Source of the DNA: Hanleya hanleyi
Taxonomy: Eukaryota; Mollusca; Polyplacophora; Lepidopleurida; Hanleyidae
Length of the DNA stretch: 64,000 nt
Reading direction: 5' to 3'
Assembly: GCA_036873755.1 (NCBI GenBank)
Contig: JAVTVY010017438.1
Span: 1-64,000 of the forward strand
Shown here: positions 1 through 11,900 of the stretch, one piece after another
How the letters are laid out: each line of letters starts with the position of its first letter
Numbering within the stretch: the stretch's first letter is position 1
Notes under the pieces: model-generated
What the model saw: the letters and a program-made list of their open reading frames with translations, nothing else
Database searches by the model: none
Told to the model about the DNA's origin: nothing
Translations under genes and position numbers: made by a program

Positions 1-1770
1 TGGAGAAATCCAGCTTCCTGATTAGCCTGATCTAAGGTCCTGATTGGTTGAACAAACATACTGGATTCTCCTTGGTCCACTCAAGTAATCATTCAGAACA
101 GCAGAATGCAACATGCTCAGACTTGCAACATGTTCGGAAGGCTCCCATCTTATCCTCAGAAAGTAACTTACAGATGCTGTCACCCTGGCTGACCAATAAC
201 CAATTACCAATAACCAACCTGCCCAGACTTGTCCAGTGAAGTCTAGGACGAATGTCCAACTTAAGAGCTCTTATCCCACTGGTTCTTGTATCACTCTACA
301 CCTGCCTCCGACCCGATTTACACATTGTATACTACTGATTTACCGTGTGCGCATACACAGTCTGCCTAACTTCCCTAGTGGAAATGTCAGGCTCCCAGGC
401 TCTCGTTCAACCCCTTGTCTCTCACCTGAATGGTTTTCTATGCCACGTTCCACACCTTGTTCACATGCGCACTCGATCCTGCGTATGCTCATTTCACCTA
501 AATACACTGACCAGAGAGGACAAGTTGTGAAACCTCGTGGTCTCTCACCCCATTGATTTTCCGTATCATGCTCTATGATGTCATGCACACAGCCCCTGAC
601 ATCTAGTCGTCCTCGTTTGCCCTTTTCTGTACTACTCTTTGATCTTTGACCTTGTGCCGCCATGTTTGATTGACCTTTGAACTTCTTATGCGAGCATTTT
701 ACATGACCTTGGATACGTGGCCTAATTCTGTCATCTGTGCAACCCCTGCGTATATTTCTTTTCCCCAAGTTTTAACAGAAAAAGGAAAAACATTTTATTT
801 CCCTTTTTTGGTTGACCGGAATTATAAATAAATTTATTTTTTCACTGAAGAAAAAAAAGGAAAATTATTAATTATCATGTTGGGCTGCATGTCCGACTAT
901 TTATACATAGATCAGTCGCTATAGGGTATTCAAAATTTGGAGCAGTTGTTGGAGAATTGCATGGAAGCGGATCTGGAAGTAGTATAGTGGGTGGAGGTCT
1001 CCCACTGGTATGGCGGGCGGGAGTGGTGGTGATGTCACTTCCGCTGGTGACCTCACCTCCGTTTCAAGATGGCGGCCCTTCCGGTCCAAGATGGCGGCCC
1101 AGGTCAAATGTCACGTACGGCTATGACGTCACTGCCGGTGGGATGAGAGACCTGGAGTTGTCTTAAACAAAAGTCTGGGAGTCAGGCATTCCCACTAGTA
1201 CAGTATAGGCCGACTGCCTATGTGCACGACGAACGAGTAGTATAGAAAGTCCAATTTGGGTCGCATAGGCAGGTGGGGTGAGAGACATGGAAGTTGCATC
1301 AAACGAATGCCCAGGGGCTGGGCATTCCCAGTAGAGTCCTACAGGTCGACGGCGCATGTGCGTATAGCCTCCGCGTAGCATACAAAGTCCAATTCATTCG
1401 TATCGGTAAGTATGGAGTCTGATACTGAGGACCAATGAGGTGAGAGATATGGGAGTTACACTAAACGAAAGCGATAGAGCCTGGCATTCCAACTAGCGTA
1501 TTATAGGCCCACTGCGCATGTGCGCACTTCCACAGAGTAGTATAGAAAGTACAAGATGGGTCGTATAGGTAGAGGGTTGCACAGATGTCGTCACAAGTAG
1601 GTCACGTGGTCCAAGGTCTTCCAAAATGTCAAAATCCAATCCAACATGGCGGCACGAGGTCAAGAAGTAGTACAGAAAGGGCAAACGAGTGCGAATAGTG
1701 GGAAGGTCGGGGGCGGTGTGGGAAATCAATAAGGTGAAAGACCTGAAGGTTTCACTAATGTCATCTCTGG
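1..1770 (+). repeat. Long direct repeat, left copy
   Basis: The block matches 62288-64000 in the same orientation almost base for base; I count roughly 20 substitutions and two short gaps (about 33 bp near 470-500 and 14 bp near 705-720, both missing from the right copy). Both copies run into the window edges, so true ends are unknown. It is CpG-rich after position 950 and carries 'caagatggcggc', 'ttccgg', 'tgacgtca'-like and 'gcgcatgtgcg' motifs. No protein is recognised in any frame. It is either an interspersed repeat family or part of a larger duplicated unit. Confidence 0.9.
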
Positions 1771-1849
1771 AGTCAGACACCTCCTCAGGGTAGTTAGGTG
1801 GACTGCGCATGTGAGGGATGGAATGCGCATGTGCACCAGGTATAGAACG

Positions 1850-2050
1850 TGAATCCAGACCCTATTTCACGCCTAGTGGCGAAAATGATAGTGCGGATCA
1901 AGTGCGGATTGCGGGCATCATGTACGGATCAAGTGCGGATTGCGGGCGTCATGTACGGGTCAAGTGCGGATTTTTTTTCATCATATGGAGGCCTGACCGG
2001 GTCAGTGCTACCTATACAGCAGGAGTGTCTTCCCTTAGGATGAAGCTGGT
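1850..2050 (+). repeat. Short tandem 'caagtgcggattgcgggc' block, inverted copy at 61930-62130
   Basis: Two to three copies of a 35-bp unit (gatcaagtgcggattgcggg...catgtac) are followed by sequence around 'cctgaccgggtcagtgctac'. The reverse complement of the whole block is found at about 61930-62130, so the ends of the window hold both a direct and an inverted repeat pair. No coding potential is evident. Confidence 0.75.
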
Positions 2051-2074
2051 GCCGCGACATATTCGTCCTAAGGG

Positions 2075-2520
2075 TCAGCGCATGCTCCATTTCACAGGCT
2101 CATTTATCATCCCTGCTTCCAATATCGGAAGTTGACGTTGCTATGACGTATAGGGAAAAACCCACGTACGCACGGTTCAGTTTGAATCCGGCCGAACATC
2201 TCCTTCAGTTTTGCACATGAGCGAACTACTTTTCATATGCTCTATCCAGATAAACAGGGAAAATAATCTCTAGGTAATTCTTGTTAACGCTAGGTCAACA
2301 GAGGTATTATGCAAACTTGAAAAGTGATCGAAATGTTCAGCCAAAAACATCTATTTTACTATATATGATGTCACTTCCGGGGAGAGGTGTTATTATAGGC
2401 TTTGCCTGTTCACCGATCCCATTCCATTACATTGTTGGAATAAAATATTGTTTAAACCAATTCCCGCGATATGCGCGCGGTCCCGGATCCAATCCAAAAA
2501 TCTGACTGGTGGCTGGGGCA
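2075..2520 (+). repeat. Dispersed repeat, copy 1 (copy 2 at about 4200-4590)
   Basis: Runs from 'gcgcatgctccatttc' to 'ctgactggtggctggggc' and recurs in direct orientation at about 4200-4590 with some 90% likeness by eye. The second copy lacks the 'ggagaggtgttattatagg' part. Non-coding. Confidence 0.8.
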
Positions 2521-2770
2521 ACGAGGTGGTTGCCTACGGTTCATATGATGGGTTGTTACCCTTAGTATACTACGCGCTATATGATGAGCTGTCTCCCCTT
2601 ACCATCCCGTGGGCCATATGATTAGTTGTCTCATCTTAGTACACAGATGGTGCTGCGATACATTGCGGCCATATGATGAGCTGGATCCTACGGGTTATAT
2701 GACGAGTTGTCTGCCTTTGTGCTGCGAGACATGCCAGCTCATTATACGGGCTATTGTGCTGGTCATCATT
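2520..2770 (+). repeat. Degenerate tandem repeat of 'catatgatgagctgtct'
   Basis: Four or five degenerate units built on 'atatgatgagctgtctcccctta' with 'gatggtgctgcgatac' spacers. Related units occur in both orientations at 55480-55550, 60890-61040 and 61860-61970, so it belongs to the same CpG-rich repeat family as the window ends. Confidence 0.6.
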
Positions 2771-2784
2771 TGCAATGTTGGTTG

Positions 2785-3480
2785 TTTCGACTTTGACTAG
2801 TGAATTCAAATTTTCAAAATTGAAGTTCAGGGTTTTCATCGGTCGGTGGAAAAAATTAGAAAAGTCCAAGTTGAGCATTTCCAATATCTTAAAATATCGC
2901 ATCTTGCCCCAACTCTCGCGAGAACTACCTCTAAAGATCGCCCCTGGTGGATATATCCTTTCCTCATACACACACAAGAGGGAGATCCGCTTCCCCTTAA
3001 CTACATTTTCATTACTTTGTATGGGTTGAAATTGGCCGATTTCGGAAACATTTCATCATGGTCATTTCAACGCTTTAACGTCCTTTTGCAGCTCCGAAAA
3101 TGAAATGATTAATCAGAGCATGGATTTAGAACAGATTATATCCGATATCCGTGAACTGTTCTTGAGGTTCCGTGAACTGTTCTTGAGGTTTAGTAGCTGT
3201 TCACAAATACAGTCGAAAAACTTGAATTCGGGGTGGACATAGCAATTCAATAAAAAACTGTCTGACTTCAAATTCGTATTCCTGCTCTATTTTAGGTCGT
3301 TTCCATAACTACACGATCATTACACGTTTAGGCGCAGCCTCTATACACAATTAGGCGCTTTTCCACAGTTAAGACGCAAATTTTCTACACGATTAGACGC
3401 AACGCATTAGGCGTAAAATGATTTCCACGAATAAGCGCGTTTCCACGATTAGACGCATTTCCACAATTATGGGTCATACA
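2785..3480 (+). repeat. Left copy of a long inverted repeat (partner 54510-55455)
   Basis: The stretch from 'gactagtgaattcaaatt' through 'gatatccgtgaactgttcttgagg' and on into short units of the type 'cacgattagacgcattt' (about 3300-3480) is present as reverse complement at 54510-55455. The two copies face each other across about 51 kb that includes the whole transporter gene. Likeness is high (about 90%) in the non-tandem part. Confidence 0.8.
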
Positions 3481-3935
3481 GACTTCTTTAAATATCGAGT
3501 TTGCTGGATACGTTAGTGAGAGACGATATGTCTGGTATCAAAACGGAGGTCACTGTGGCCCAAAAATCAAGAAAAATAAATCTATTTTGTCGGTTGACGT
3601 CAAAAGGGCAAACCTCAAAAACAGGATATTATTTAAAACATTGTTTATATGTGAATATCATCAAGAATATGACAAACAAGAAACAGTTTTGGGGACATGT
3701 AAATCGATGCATGGGTATAAATTGAGGCGTTGTGTTGGGTAGCAAGATTGAGATCAAACCGCCAAGGTCACTGAACATCATCAACTCCTTCAACCATAAA
3801 AGACTCGCAGATTTATTTTTAAATGTCACAATGGCTATTAGATATTGAAAAGTGAACAATACATATATATTATCGGGTCACTGTGTTGTCCCCGCAGTTT
3901 GTATCAGCTCGAGTTCTCGGAGTCTGTATCGCCGT

Positions 3936-3958
3936 ATAGAGAGAGAGAGAGAGAGAGA
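3936..3958 (+). repeat. (GA)n microsatellite
   Basis: Run of GA dinucleotides followed by 'attaaagg'. It may be the tail remnant of a minus-strand copy of the (TC)n-tailed LINE, but the body of that LINE cannot be recognised next to it. Confidence 0.7.
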
Positions 3959-4199
3959 ATTAAAGGAATAGAAATCCTTTAAGGAGATGCATACTAATAT
4001 CGGAAGAACTATATCATTAGTATTCGAAAAACAAAACAAATCAGCTTTTCTAGTAATCCCAAATGAATGAAAACATTTTGAACATCAGAGCTATTGCCCA
4101 GATCAAGAATCCGTGGAGGTCGCCATTATAACAAGCCTGAGAGCCGTTAGCCAATGATAACCCTTGAAATATCACATGACCTTATTCCTGCCATCCTCC

Positions 4200-4590
4200 C
4201 CACGGCGCATGCTCCATTTCGCAGGCTCCATTATCCATCCCTGCCTCCAATAGCGGAAGTTGACCTTTACTACGTTGCTGTGACGTATAGGGGGAAACCC
4301 ACGTACGCACGGTTCAGTTTGAATCCGGGCGAACAACTCCTTCAGTTTTGCACATGAGCGACCTACTTTTCATATGCTCTGTCCAGATAAACAGGGAAAC
4401 TAATCTCCAGATAATTCCTTTTGACGCTAGATCAACAGAGGTATTATGCAGACTTGAAAAGTAATCGAAATGTTCGGCAAACATCTATTTTACTATATAT
4501 GATGTCACTTCCGGCGATGTGCGCGAAGGGCCCGAATCCGGTCCAAAAATCTGACTGGTGGCTGGGGTATTATTAGACCCCCAGCGAGGT
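4200..4590 (+). repeat. Dispersed repeat, copy 2 (copy 1 at 2075-2520)
   Basis: Direct copy of the 2075-2520 repeat, starting at 'gcgcatgctccatttc' and ending after 'ctgactggtggctgggg'. No open frame of note. Confidence 0.8.
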
Positions 4591-4849
4591 GGTTGTATTC
4601 CTGCACAACCTGTAACCATCTGGGTCATCTATACGCGGTAAGACTTCTTTTGGATGGCGAAGTGTACGCAAATGTATTCTTGTAGTGTAGCTAATAACAT
4701 GGAGACCACTAGTAAATTATTGTGTCTATGACTTTTGACAGATCTGTCGCCCTTTCTTTACGCTCCGAGACGATTATGAGGATCGTGATATATGAATGTC
4801 GAATTGATATACAGGTTGACATGTGGCATTTTGCATATGATTTTACGAG

Positions 4850-5470
4850 CTCTCTTTCTGAGGTAGGAATATCAGGCCACATCACCCGATAGCAGTAGAA
4901 GAACGCTGCTAATGCTGTCGTTGTTGTTGATTAATGTTTTATCTTATGGGATAGAGCCCGGATGACAACGGGATTTCTGCCGCAGCGCCATCTACATAAA
5001 AACTGCATGATCCATCAAACGTCACAGTCGTTCCAACTTGTCGCAGATCATGATGAAGTGTGAACGTTAAATCGTTGTTTACTCAGCTGTAGAATTTTGC
5101 TATTTTTTTCTACCCGTGTTTTTCGAATCTGATAGCATAATTCTGTCAGGCCGAGTTTACTATTCCTTTAAGGTTTAACGTCGCGTTTAGCAATATTTCA
5201 GCTATAATATAACGAAGATCAAACAAAATTCTAAGTATTCAAGTTCATAACTCAGGGGCCGGTTGTTTGAAGCGCTATTAGCGCTATTAGGATTAAATCT
5301 GCCTACTCCAAGGTTTAAATTTGATACTCCGATTAACCTGTTGTTCGAAGCGCGATTACTATTAAATATCCCTAATACGCGATTAAATTGAATACCACCG
5401 GGGGATGTATTAACGACTATTAAATCGCTCGCGCACGATTAGCGAGACACGTGGATGAGTCGAACTAGAC
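4850..5470 (+). repeat. 620-bp dispersed repeat, copy 1 (copy 2 at 10137-10690)
   Basis: From 'cgagctctctttctgagg' to 'cgattagcgagacacg' this is a direct copy of 10137-10690. Copy 1 contains extra sequence at about 5130-5230 that is the 3' end of the (TC)n-tailed LINE family in minus orientation ('ggtttaacgtcgcgtttagc'), absent from copy 2. The right half holds degenerate units of 'gcgctattagcgctattagg' and 'gttgttcgaagcgcgatta'. Confidence 0.8.
5166..5245 (-). mobile_element. 3'-end fragment of the (TC)n-tailed LINE
   Basis: Minus-strand match to the conserved LINE end ('gctgaaatattgctaaacgcgac' on that strand). It sits inside the 4850-5470 repeat, which lacks it in its other copy at 10.1 kb. 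Severely 5'-truncated. Confidence 0.6.
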
Positions 5471-6133
5471 TTAATTTAAAATTCTAGAGGTCTTTCTCTT
5501 ATTATTTCGAAAGCATTTCACCGGTGTTAACACTAGGCATGCGAAATAGAAGCTAAAACGTTAGTCATTGAGTGTGTTCAAGTCTTGTGGACGCGGAAAC
5601 TGAAATTTTACTGTTACAAACAATAGAACTTGACCAGACTGAGCCCTTCCAGCTTGAATCATGAAAGTCGAGTTGACAATGATCGTCTTGGTTCTCTACT
5701 TGAAAATGAATTAATGTGTTATAAGCCTACCTTCTAGTCTACATTTATTTAAACTTCCTCTCCAGAAAAGATCGTCACAGATAGTCCAGTCAAATTGAGG
5801 TTTGACCCACCACAAATTGCAACAGAATTGTTTTTGCTGCAGTGCATTTCCGAAAGGTCTCTAGATTAACGTACTAAAAGTCTACAAACAGATATGCATG
5901 GGAAATATCTTAAATTTTAAGTTGAAATTTGAAGTATTTTTCGCGAAATTTCAGTGTTTACCCGTCTCTTGCTCCTAAAAGAAAACCTTGCACTTGGTAT
6001 TAAGTGTGAAAGAAATGGGTCATTACTTACACTCATTCCATTCGTTATCATATCATATCATAGGTACCCAGCCTAAAATAATACCCTTGCACGAAAACAT
6101 TTATGGAGAAATTCAAAATGGCGAATGTATGGG

Positions 6134-6625
6134 TAGCTAAGATTCATAGCGTCTCCCTTCCCGCAACGCTATGCCGACGACAAATACATTTCCATGGTGG
6201 TAACTCGAACATATCCATGGCGCACTTATTATTACCTTTGCGCCCTATTGGACCTTCATTAACTTGAGAAAATGGGCCGCCATGAATAAAAATGCCATAA
6301 TCGATGTTGTGATCATCATCCCCTGTATACACAGGGTTTATTATGACGGAAATGCCCATCTTCTTGACCCTCGATTTCAGGTGATTTTGAGGCTCCATAG
6401 GGATCATTTTAACGTCTGTAATTAATATATGACCGACGAAGTGCCATTTAGTCTGCCATTTCTTTATTTTTATTCGTGGCAGCCCATTTTCTCAAGTTAA
6501 TGAAGGCCCAATAAGGCGCAAAGGTAATAATAAGTGCGCCATGGAGATGTTCGAGTTACCACCAGGGAAATGTATTTGTCGTCGGCATAGCGTTGAGGGA
6601 AGGGAGACGCTATGAATCTTAGCTA
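6134..6625. mobile_element. Foldback (MITE-like) element with 9-bp target-site duplication
   Basis: Long terminal inverted repeats of about 165 bp: left arm from 6134 ('tagctaagattcatagcg'), right arm ending at 6625 ('cgctatgaatcttagcta'). The 9-bp direct repeat 'atgtatggg' flanks it exactly at 6125-6133 and 6626-6634. A 9-bp duplication with long inverted repeats is the known signature of Mutator-like elements. It encodes no transposase; the open frame on the minus strand inside it follows the inverted repeat and resembles nothing I know. Confidence 0.85.
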
Positions 6626-6639
6626 ATGTATGGGGTCAT

Positions 6640-9540
6640 TCTAAATCTGAACATTTTCATGAGAGTCCAGGCAATGTTTTTTTTTTTTGGCTAAACCCAA
6701 AACAAGTTGCAACAAAATTTGTTCACTGGTATGCATTTGTAATAGGTACCCAGAACAACATACTTACCAAAATCTATTTGGTGGAGATAGGACTTAAACA
6801 AAGATACGACCTTTTAACATAATAGACCATTATGCCTCATATAAGCAAGGTAGAATATTGTTTTTCCCCTGAATAAGGACAGTTTATCATCCAGAAATCC
6901 AATTAATAAATGATCTGGGGTACAATATGCCATGGTGGTGAAAACATTTATGTTCCCGATGGATTTGCTCATAAGCGTAGATAGCAAACTGATAGTTCAG
7001 CATCAGGCTATATAAATTATAATATTGGTAATATTCAGTCAGTTAACATTTTTTCCATTAGCATAATTATCTGAAAGTGGAATTCTCTCCCAAAATAAAT
7101 GAAATGACAAGCTGTGATAAATTTTTCTTCAACCGATAACTGTCACAGACAGTATTTCCACAAACTCAATGATCTATCACAATTGTGTGTCAGATATATG
7201 TTTTGACGAAAGAAGAATAAGTATGCAGATCCTACACTGCGAAAAAAATTGTGCTGAAGCCATTTTAGCACCAGAATTGTTGAAAATAACACAAATTGTG
7301 TTAGAATCAACACCAATTTGTGTTGAACTCAATAAGAGTTTGTGTTGAATTATGGAGTTCAACACAAAACCATGTTGATTTCAACACAAGCCATTTTAGT
7401 CAAAACCTGCGGCAGTGGCAATAATACAGTGAAAGGCATATCAGCGGAGGTAGTGGTAATTGTAGAAAAAAGCGCCACCTGTCAGTGTTTTCAACTTCTA
7501 ACCCACAATTGTAGGAATTGCTCAATAGGACTTTCTCCGTTCAAAATCCAACGATTTTGACTGTTCCGTGTCGACGAACTCGCAATGATCGCTTTGGCAA
7601 TGTCTTGGTACAAGTATCGTGTACGCCAAGTGTCAAAACATTCGGTTCAGCCGTTGATTTATGCAAATCAAAAAGGCTTTCAAATATTTGGAAATCCAAA
7701 TTAATTTCAAGGATTTAGTCATAGCGCGAAAATATACGCTCTTCAGTCTCCCTTCTCACTTACTTTGCCGAGCAAAATGGAAAATTTATGTTTCCTTCAA
7801 AGTTAATTTTCAATGAATTTAGTATCAGGTCTATCACTTTGATCTGTGAAACTATACGGAATAGTTGAAGGCTTTATCGAACTGTACAAGAGGCATGACA
7901 CTTTTTACTATTCAAATTGAGGCCTGTGACAGTCTTGATATTTGATTACAATAATTAATTAAGTTTCTGCATTACGTGTGTTATCATCTGCAAACTAAAT
8001 ACCTTGACACTCTTTTCCATGCAGCAAGTCAATACCAAGACATGGTTTGCTCCTTCTATATAAATGATTAACTATTTCATTCTTAGGAAATATCATCTCA
8101 TCTGACATGTTCGATCCAGCCTTTTCGAAGGTTGCTAATTTTATTAATTTCTTTTTTTTTAAATCAAATTCCGCTAATAAGAAACATTTCTAATCGGTAT
8201 CTATGGATATCTCTCTATACTCAATTCGCGAATATGTTTGTCACTAAGTCATTCCGAAGGTGATTTCAATGCGAAATTTCAGAGTTAGTTCACCAAACAA
8301 GGTCTGTGTATAAGAGAATGATGTCGAATTCTCTAATTGTTGCATTCACGAAAATGACTGCCAAGTTAAAGTCAATACGAAAGATATCTAAGTATCAAAA
8401 TCGAACTACCCACCACCAGGGAATCGAGGGCCTAGCTTTTCACAACGAGGTCAAATAGATCACTTGTCAGTATCTACCAATATGTGACGGGATTCCATTC
8501 GTAAAACCGATTGACAAAATAACGTGAATTGTGAAGTGTAGAACCAATAAATTCTAACAGAAATGAGCTCTGACTTGAGAGAATGATGTCAAATGCAATA
8601 TGTTTCTGCCCATTGTCTGCTGATACACATAAGTATTGAATTTACGGGAGTGATTTTTGCTAATCTAAAAGACGTCTGAGTGCCGAAGAGGACGGGAACA
8701 TCAATACCAGCGAAGCAAGGCCCTGGCTTGCGAGAATGAGGATAGAGTGTTCCGAAAGAGAATCATTCAAAATAGCTATGCACCAAATTTCATGCGTGTA
8801 ACCGAAAGTGCACAATATAACTGCACAACTATGATGTATTGTTCGCTCACCGGGTTGTCTAACTCATTAAATACTAAATAGTCATTTCTGTATTTAGAAC
8901 CAGTTGCGCATAAAGTCAGTTTTGAGTATTATTAATGAGTCGGTATAGCTACGACAGTAAGTGCAACTCCAGGGATAGGAGGGTCATTGTTTCGATTCCC
9001 ACAGAGTGTTAAATTATTCTTCCTTTCAAAACATATTTTCATATGTGCGAATTGCTTGGGGGTAAAGTTCAACATCAACCAAATTGTCATTTCTATAAGT
9101 TAAACATCTTTATTCGGAAAGTTGGTGAGTTGTTCCCTTACTTCTGAAACGTAATTGTTGCGTTTTTATGATGCATGATCTATAATTTGATACCAAGTAT
9201 TATCCGATGTTAATCATAATGACAATGCGTTACTTGTCCACTTCTTCACCAATTTGTGAATTATCAAGATTGGGTAGATAAAATGATTACTAGAAGTAGT
9301 GAACTTATTTTTCTACTTACTAAGACAGTCGCCTATGACTGTATGCAAATTTGCTGAACCACTGACAAGGTATATAAGCAATTCAAGGATCTCAAAGTGT
9401 ATATACATGTACATACTGTTCAGTGAAATTGGTAATATCTGAAGCCAATGATGATGTGTCGATCGATAGCTTTTAAGCGACTGACGTAGGAGAATTGAAG
9501 TCTGAAAAATCAACGAAGCAATAATTCATTCCACCGAATA
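6640..9540. other. Non-coding stretch
   Basis: AT-rich DNA with no convincing gene. Around 7285-7395 several 'tgtgttgaa'/'ttcaacaca' words occur in both orientations and could form a hairpin; they may be a decayed MITE. A tRNA-like patch near 8940-9005 does not hold up (see rejected items). Confidence 0.5.
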
Positions 9541-9716
9541 TAATTGCAAATGAATTCAAACGTGCGTGAAGACAGGGTTGTCATGTGAGATCGGAGGTTG
9601 AGAAGAAAAGTGTGGCAGAGATCACGCTCTCTCAACGCATGCGTATTTCAAAAAGTCACAAGAAGAAGAACAACAAGAACAACAACTCGAGCATCCCGTA
9701 GACCTGCGTGCCGCAG
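9540..9716 (+). other. Possible upstream untranslated exon of the transporter (weak)
   Basis: A purine-rich, locally GC-richer stretch ends in 'gcgtgccgcag' followed by the donor-like 'gtaaaaataag' at 9717. It lies 1.8 kb upstream of the first coding exon and could be a 5' untranslated exon. Nothing else supports it; only transcript reads could decide. Confidence 0.2.
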
Positions 9717-10136
9717 GTAAAAATAAGTTTATTAATTCATTTTTTGATATCAAAAATAAACCGTAAGGACCACTTACACCAAAACGAAAATAATGCGCTC
9801 TCCCTTACCAAGATTTATCTCCCATCTTTGGCTTCATCTCAAAAAGTGCTACCATACAAAATAACGGATTCACGGACCTCAGCTCAATCTCCAACTCATA
9901 AAAATCATAATGCAAATTACACAAATTCTGTGTTGGTTGCTCATATATTCAAGAGCTATCATTCAATCGAAAATTTCCTCTTGTTTATTGATTTACACAA
10001 TTTCGCTCCTCAGTCCCGACGCTGTACGCATTTTATAAACATCCGTCGTTTGGCGCCCAACTCAGGCTAACGCTGTTGTTAGAAATGTTGTACAAAATGC
10101 ATTGTCAGCTGTACAGGAGGTAAGAGAATTGATTTC

Positions 10137-10690
10137 ACGAGCTCTCATTCTGAGGTAGGAATATAAAGCCACATCACCCGATACCAGTAGAAGAACGCTG
10201 CTAATGCTGCCGTTGTTGTTTAATCCTTTACCTTATTGGATAGAGCCCGGGTGACAACGGGATTTTTATCGCAGCGCCACCTACATAAAAAACAGTATGA
10301 CCAATCAAACGCCACAGTCGTTCCAACATGTCGTAGATCATGAAATGTTAAAGTGTGAACGATCAATTGATCTATACTCAACTGTAGAATTTTGCTATTT
10401 TTTCTAGCCGTGTTTTTGGAATCTGAACAAAATTCTAAGTATGCAAGTTCATAACTCAGGGGCCGGTTGTTCGAAGCGCTATTAGCCCTAATCTAGGATT
10501 AAATCTGCCTAATCCAAGGTTTAAATTTGATACTCCGATTAACCTGTTGTTCGAAGGGAGATTACGTTAATACCGCTATTAAATATCCCTAATACGCGAT
10601 TAAATTAAATACACCTCGAGGGGGGAGGGGGGGGGTATTAACAACTATTAAATTGCTCGTGCACGATTAGCGAGACACATGGACGAGTCT
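10137..10690 (+). repeat. Dispersed repeat, copy 2 (copy 1 at 4850-5470)
   Basis: Direct copy of the repeat at 4850, starting 'cgagctctcattctgagg'. It lacks the LINE end found in copy 1. A G-run and 'ctcgaggggggagggg' sit near 10615-10635. Confidence 0.8.
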
Positions 10691-10701
10691 GGTCGAACCC
10701 T

Positions 10702-10747
10702 AGACCTAGTAGTTCTCTCCCCGCTAAAGGAGTCTCTACTAGGTCTA
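10702..10747. repeat. Perfect-arm hairpin
   Basis: Inverted 11-bp arms 'agacctagtag' and 'ctactaggtct' with a 24-bp loop. It lies at the end of the 10137 repeat. Function unknown. Confidence 0.7.
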
Positions 10748-11555
10748 GTCGAATCCGGAAGTGATAACATTCAGAGCACGGCTGTCATAAGTCGGCTGCC
10801 ACGACGCAAATAGACGATCACCGCCCACTGTATGCATATCCGTGTCAGGCAAATCTCTCTCGAGATTTGATTTGACCACGTTCGCGCAGATAGTTTCGAT
10901 ATATACTCCTTACAGATTTATGTTAGGTGTTGCAGAACTGTATAATTAAAGCATATCTATTGACGACAAGTCATATTATACTAGTCATACTCTTAAGTAT
11001 TGCCACATGGCCATAGCCATACATGTTTTGGCAGGTTCAGCGCTGAAGCACTGAACCGTTTTCCCATAACTTAGAACTTTAAGGCACTCGATTTTAAACT
11101 AATGGTTTATTAATCACAAATTCTAGAAAATAAAGGAATACAACATTTACTGGTATGTAGTAAACTCTGGATAATGCCTATACTTCGGAATATGTGAATA
11201 ATAAACCAGCAGTTGGCGAGTGTCTCAGATTGGGACATAAGGCGGAGATGTGATTTACGGCTGTACACTGTCAGAATGATACGGTCCGCTGATCATGTAT
11301 TCCATGGTACAGCCATATTCTTTTGAAAGTGTAACATCTATATATAGTAACACTACTTAGTTTGTAGATAATGTTCACGCACGTTTTATCGCGTTTGTAA
11401 AAGTAATATAACACGGAAAAATAGTATAACAAGACCGGATTTCTGCTGAAAGGCATTTGTAGGCAGCCATAAAGAACGCATTATATTCAAATATACGTGT
11501 CTGTTGACTAAGCTTCATGTGAAAAACCCCAAGCAGGTGATGTAATTTGGCCGAC

Positions 11556-11900
11556 ATGTCGCAAATACAGTTCAGCCTCCATGCTGTGGATTTCGCAATT
11601 TTGGCGCTAGCTACGGCTGTATCTATGGGTATAGGCCTTTACCATGCTGTTAAGGAAAGACGAAGTAGCTCTATGTCGACGTACCTTGTTGGGGACAGAA
11701 AGATGGGTACATTTTCCGTAGCCCTGTCGTACGTCGTCACTTACATGTCATCTATATTCTTGCTGGGTGTGCCTTCGGAGATGTTTGTGTATGGGTCTAC
11801 AGGAATTCTGGAATATCTGTCTTTATTCATTCCCAATGCATTGACGGCCTGGATAGCTGTACCACTGATACATTCCCTGAGATTAATCAGCGTTAATGAG
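11556..11900 (+). CDS. SLC5-like transporter exon 1 (residues 1-115)
   Basis: Holds the start codon, the first membrane segment (FAILALATAVSMGIGLYHAV), the conserved YLVGDRKM turn, the second segment through SSIFLLGVPSEMF and the third hydrophobic stretch. It ends at ...LISVNE with donor gtaggc, phase 0. No TATA box or obvious promoter is visible just upstream. Confidence 0.9.

Noticed and set aside
6144..6407. 87-codon minus-strand frame
   Set aside because: Runs along the left arm of the foldback element; no recognised domain.
8940..9010. tRNA-like B-box word 'tttcgattccc'
   Set aside because: No matching A box, acceptor stem or anticodon arm could be folded around it.
9708..10070. 120-codon frame upstream of the transporter
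   Set aside because: Begins with GTG, no domain, runs through AT-rich non-coding sequence.
11547..11555. Start of the transporter three codons upstream
   Set aside because: The codon at 11547 is TTG; the first ATG in frame is at 11556.
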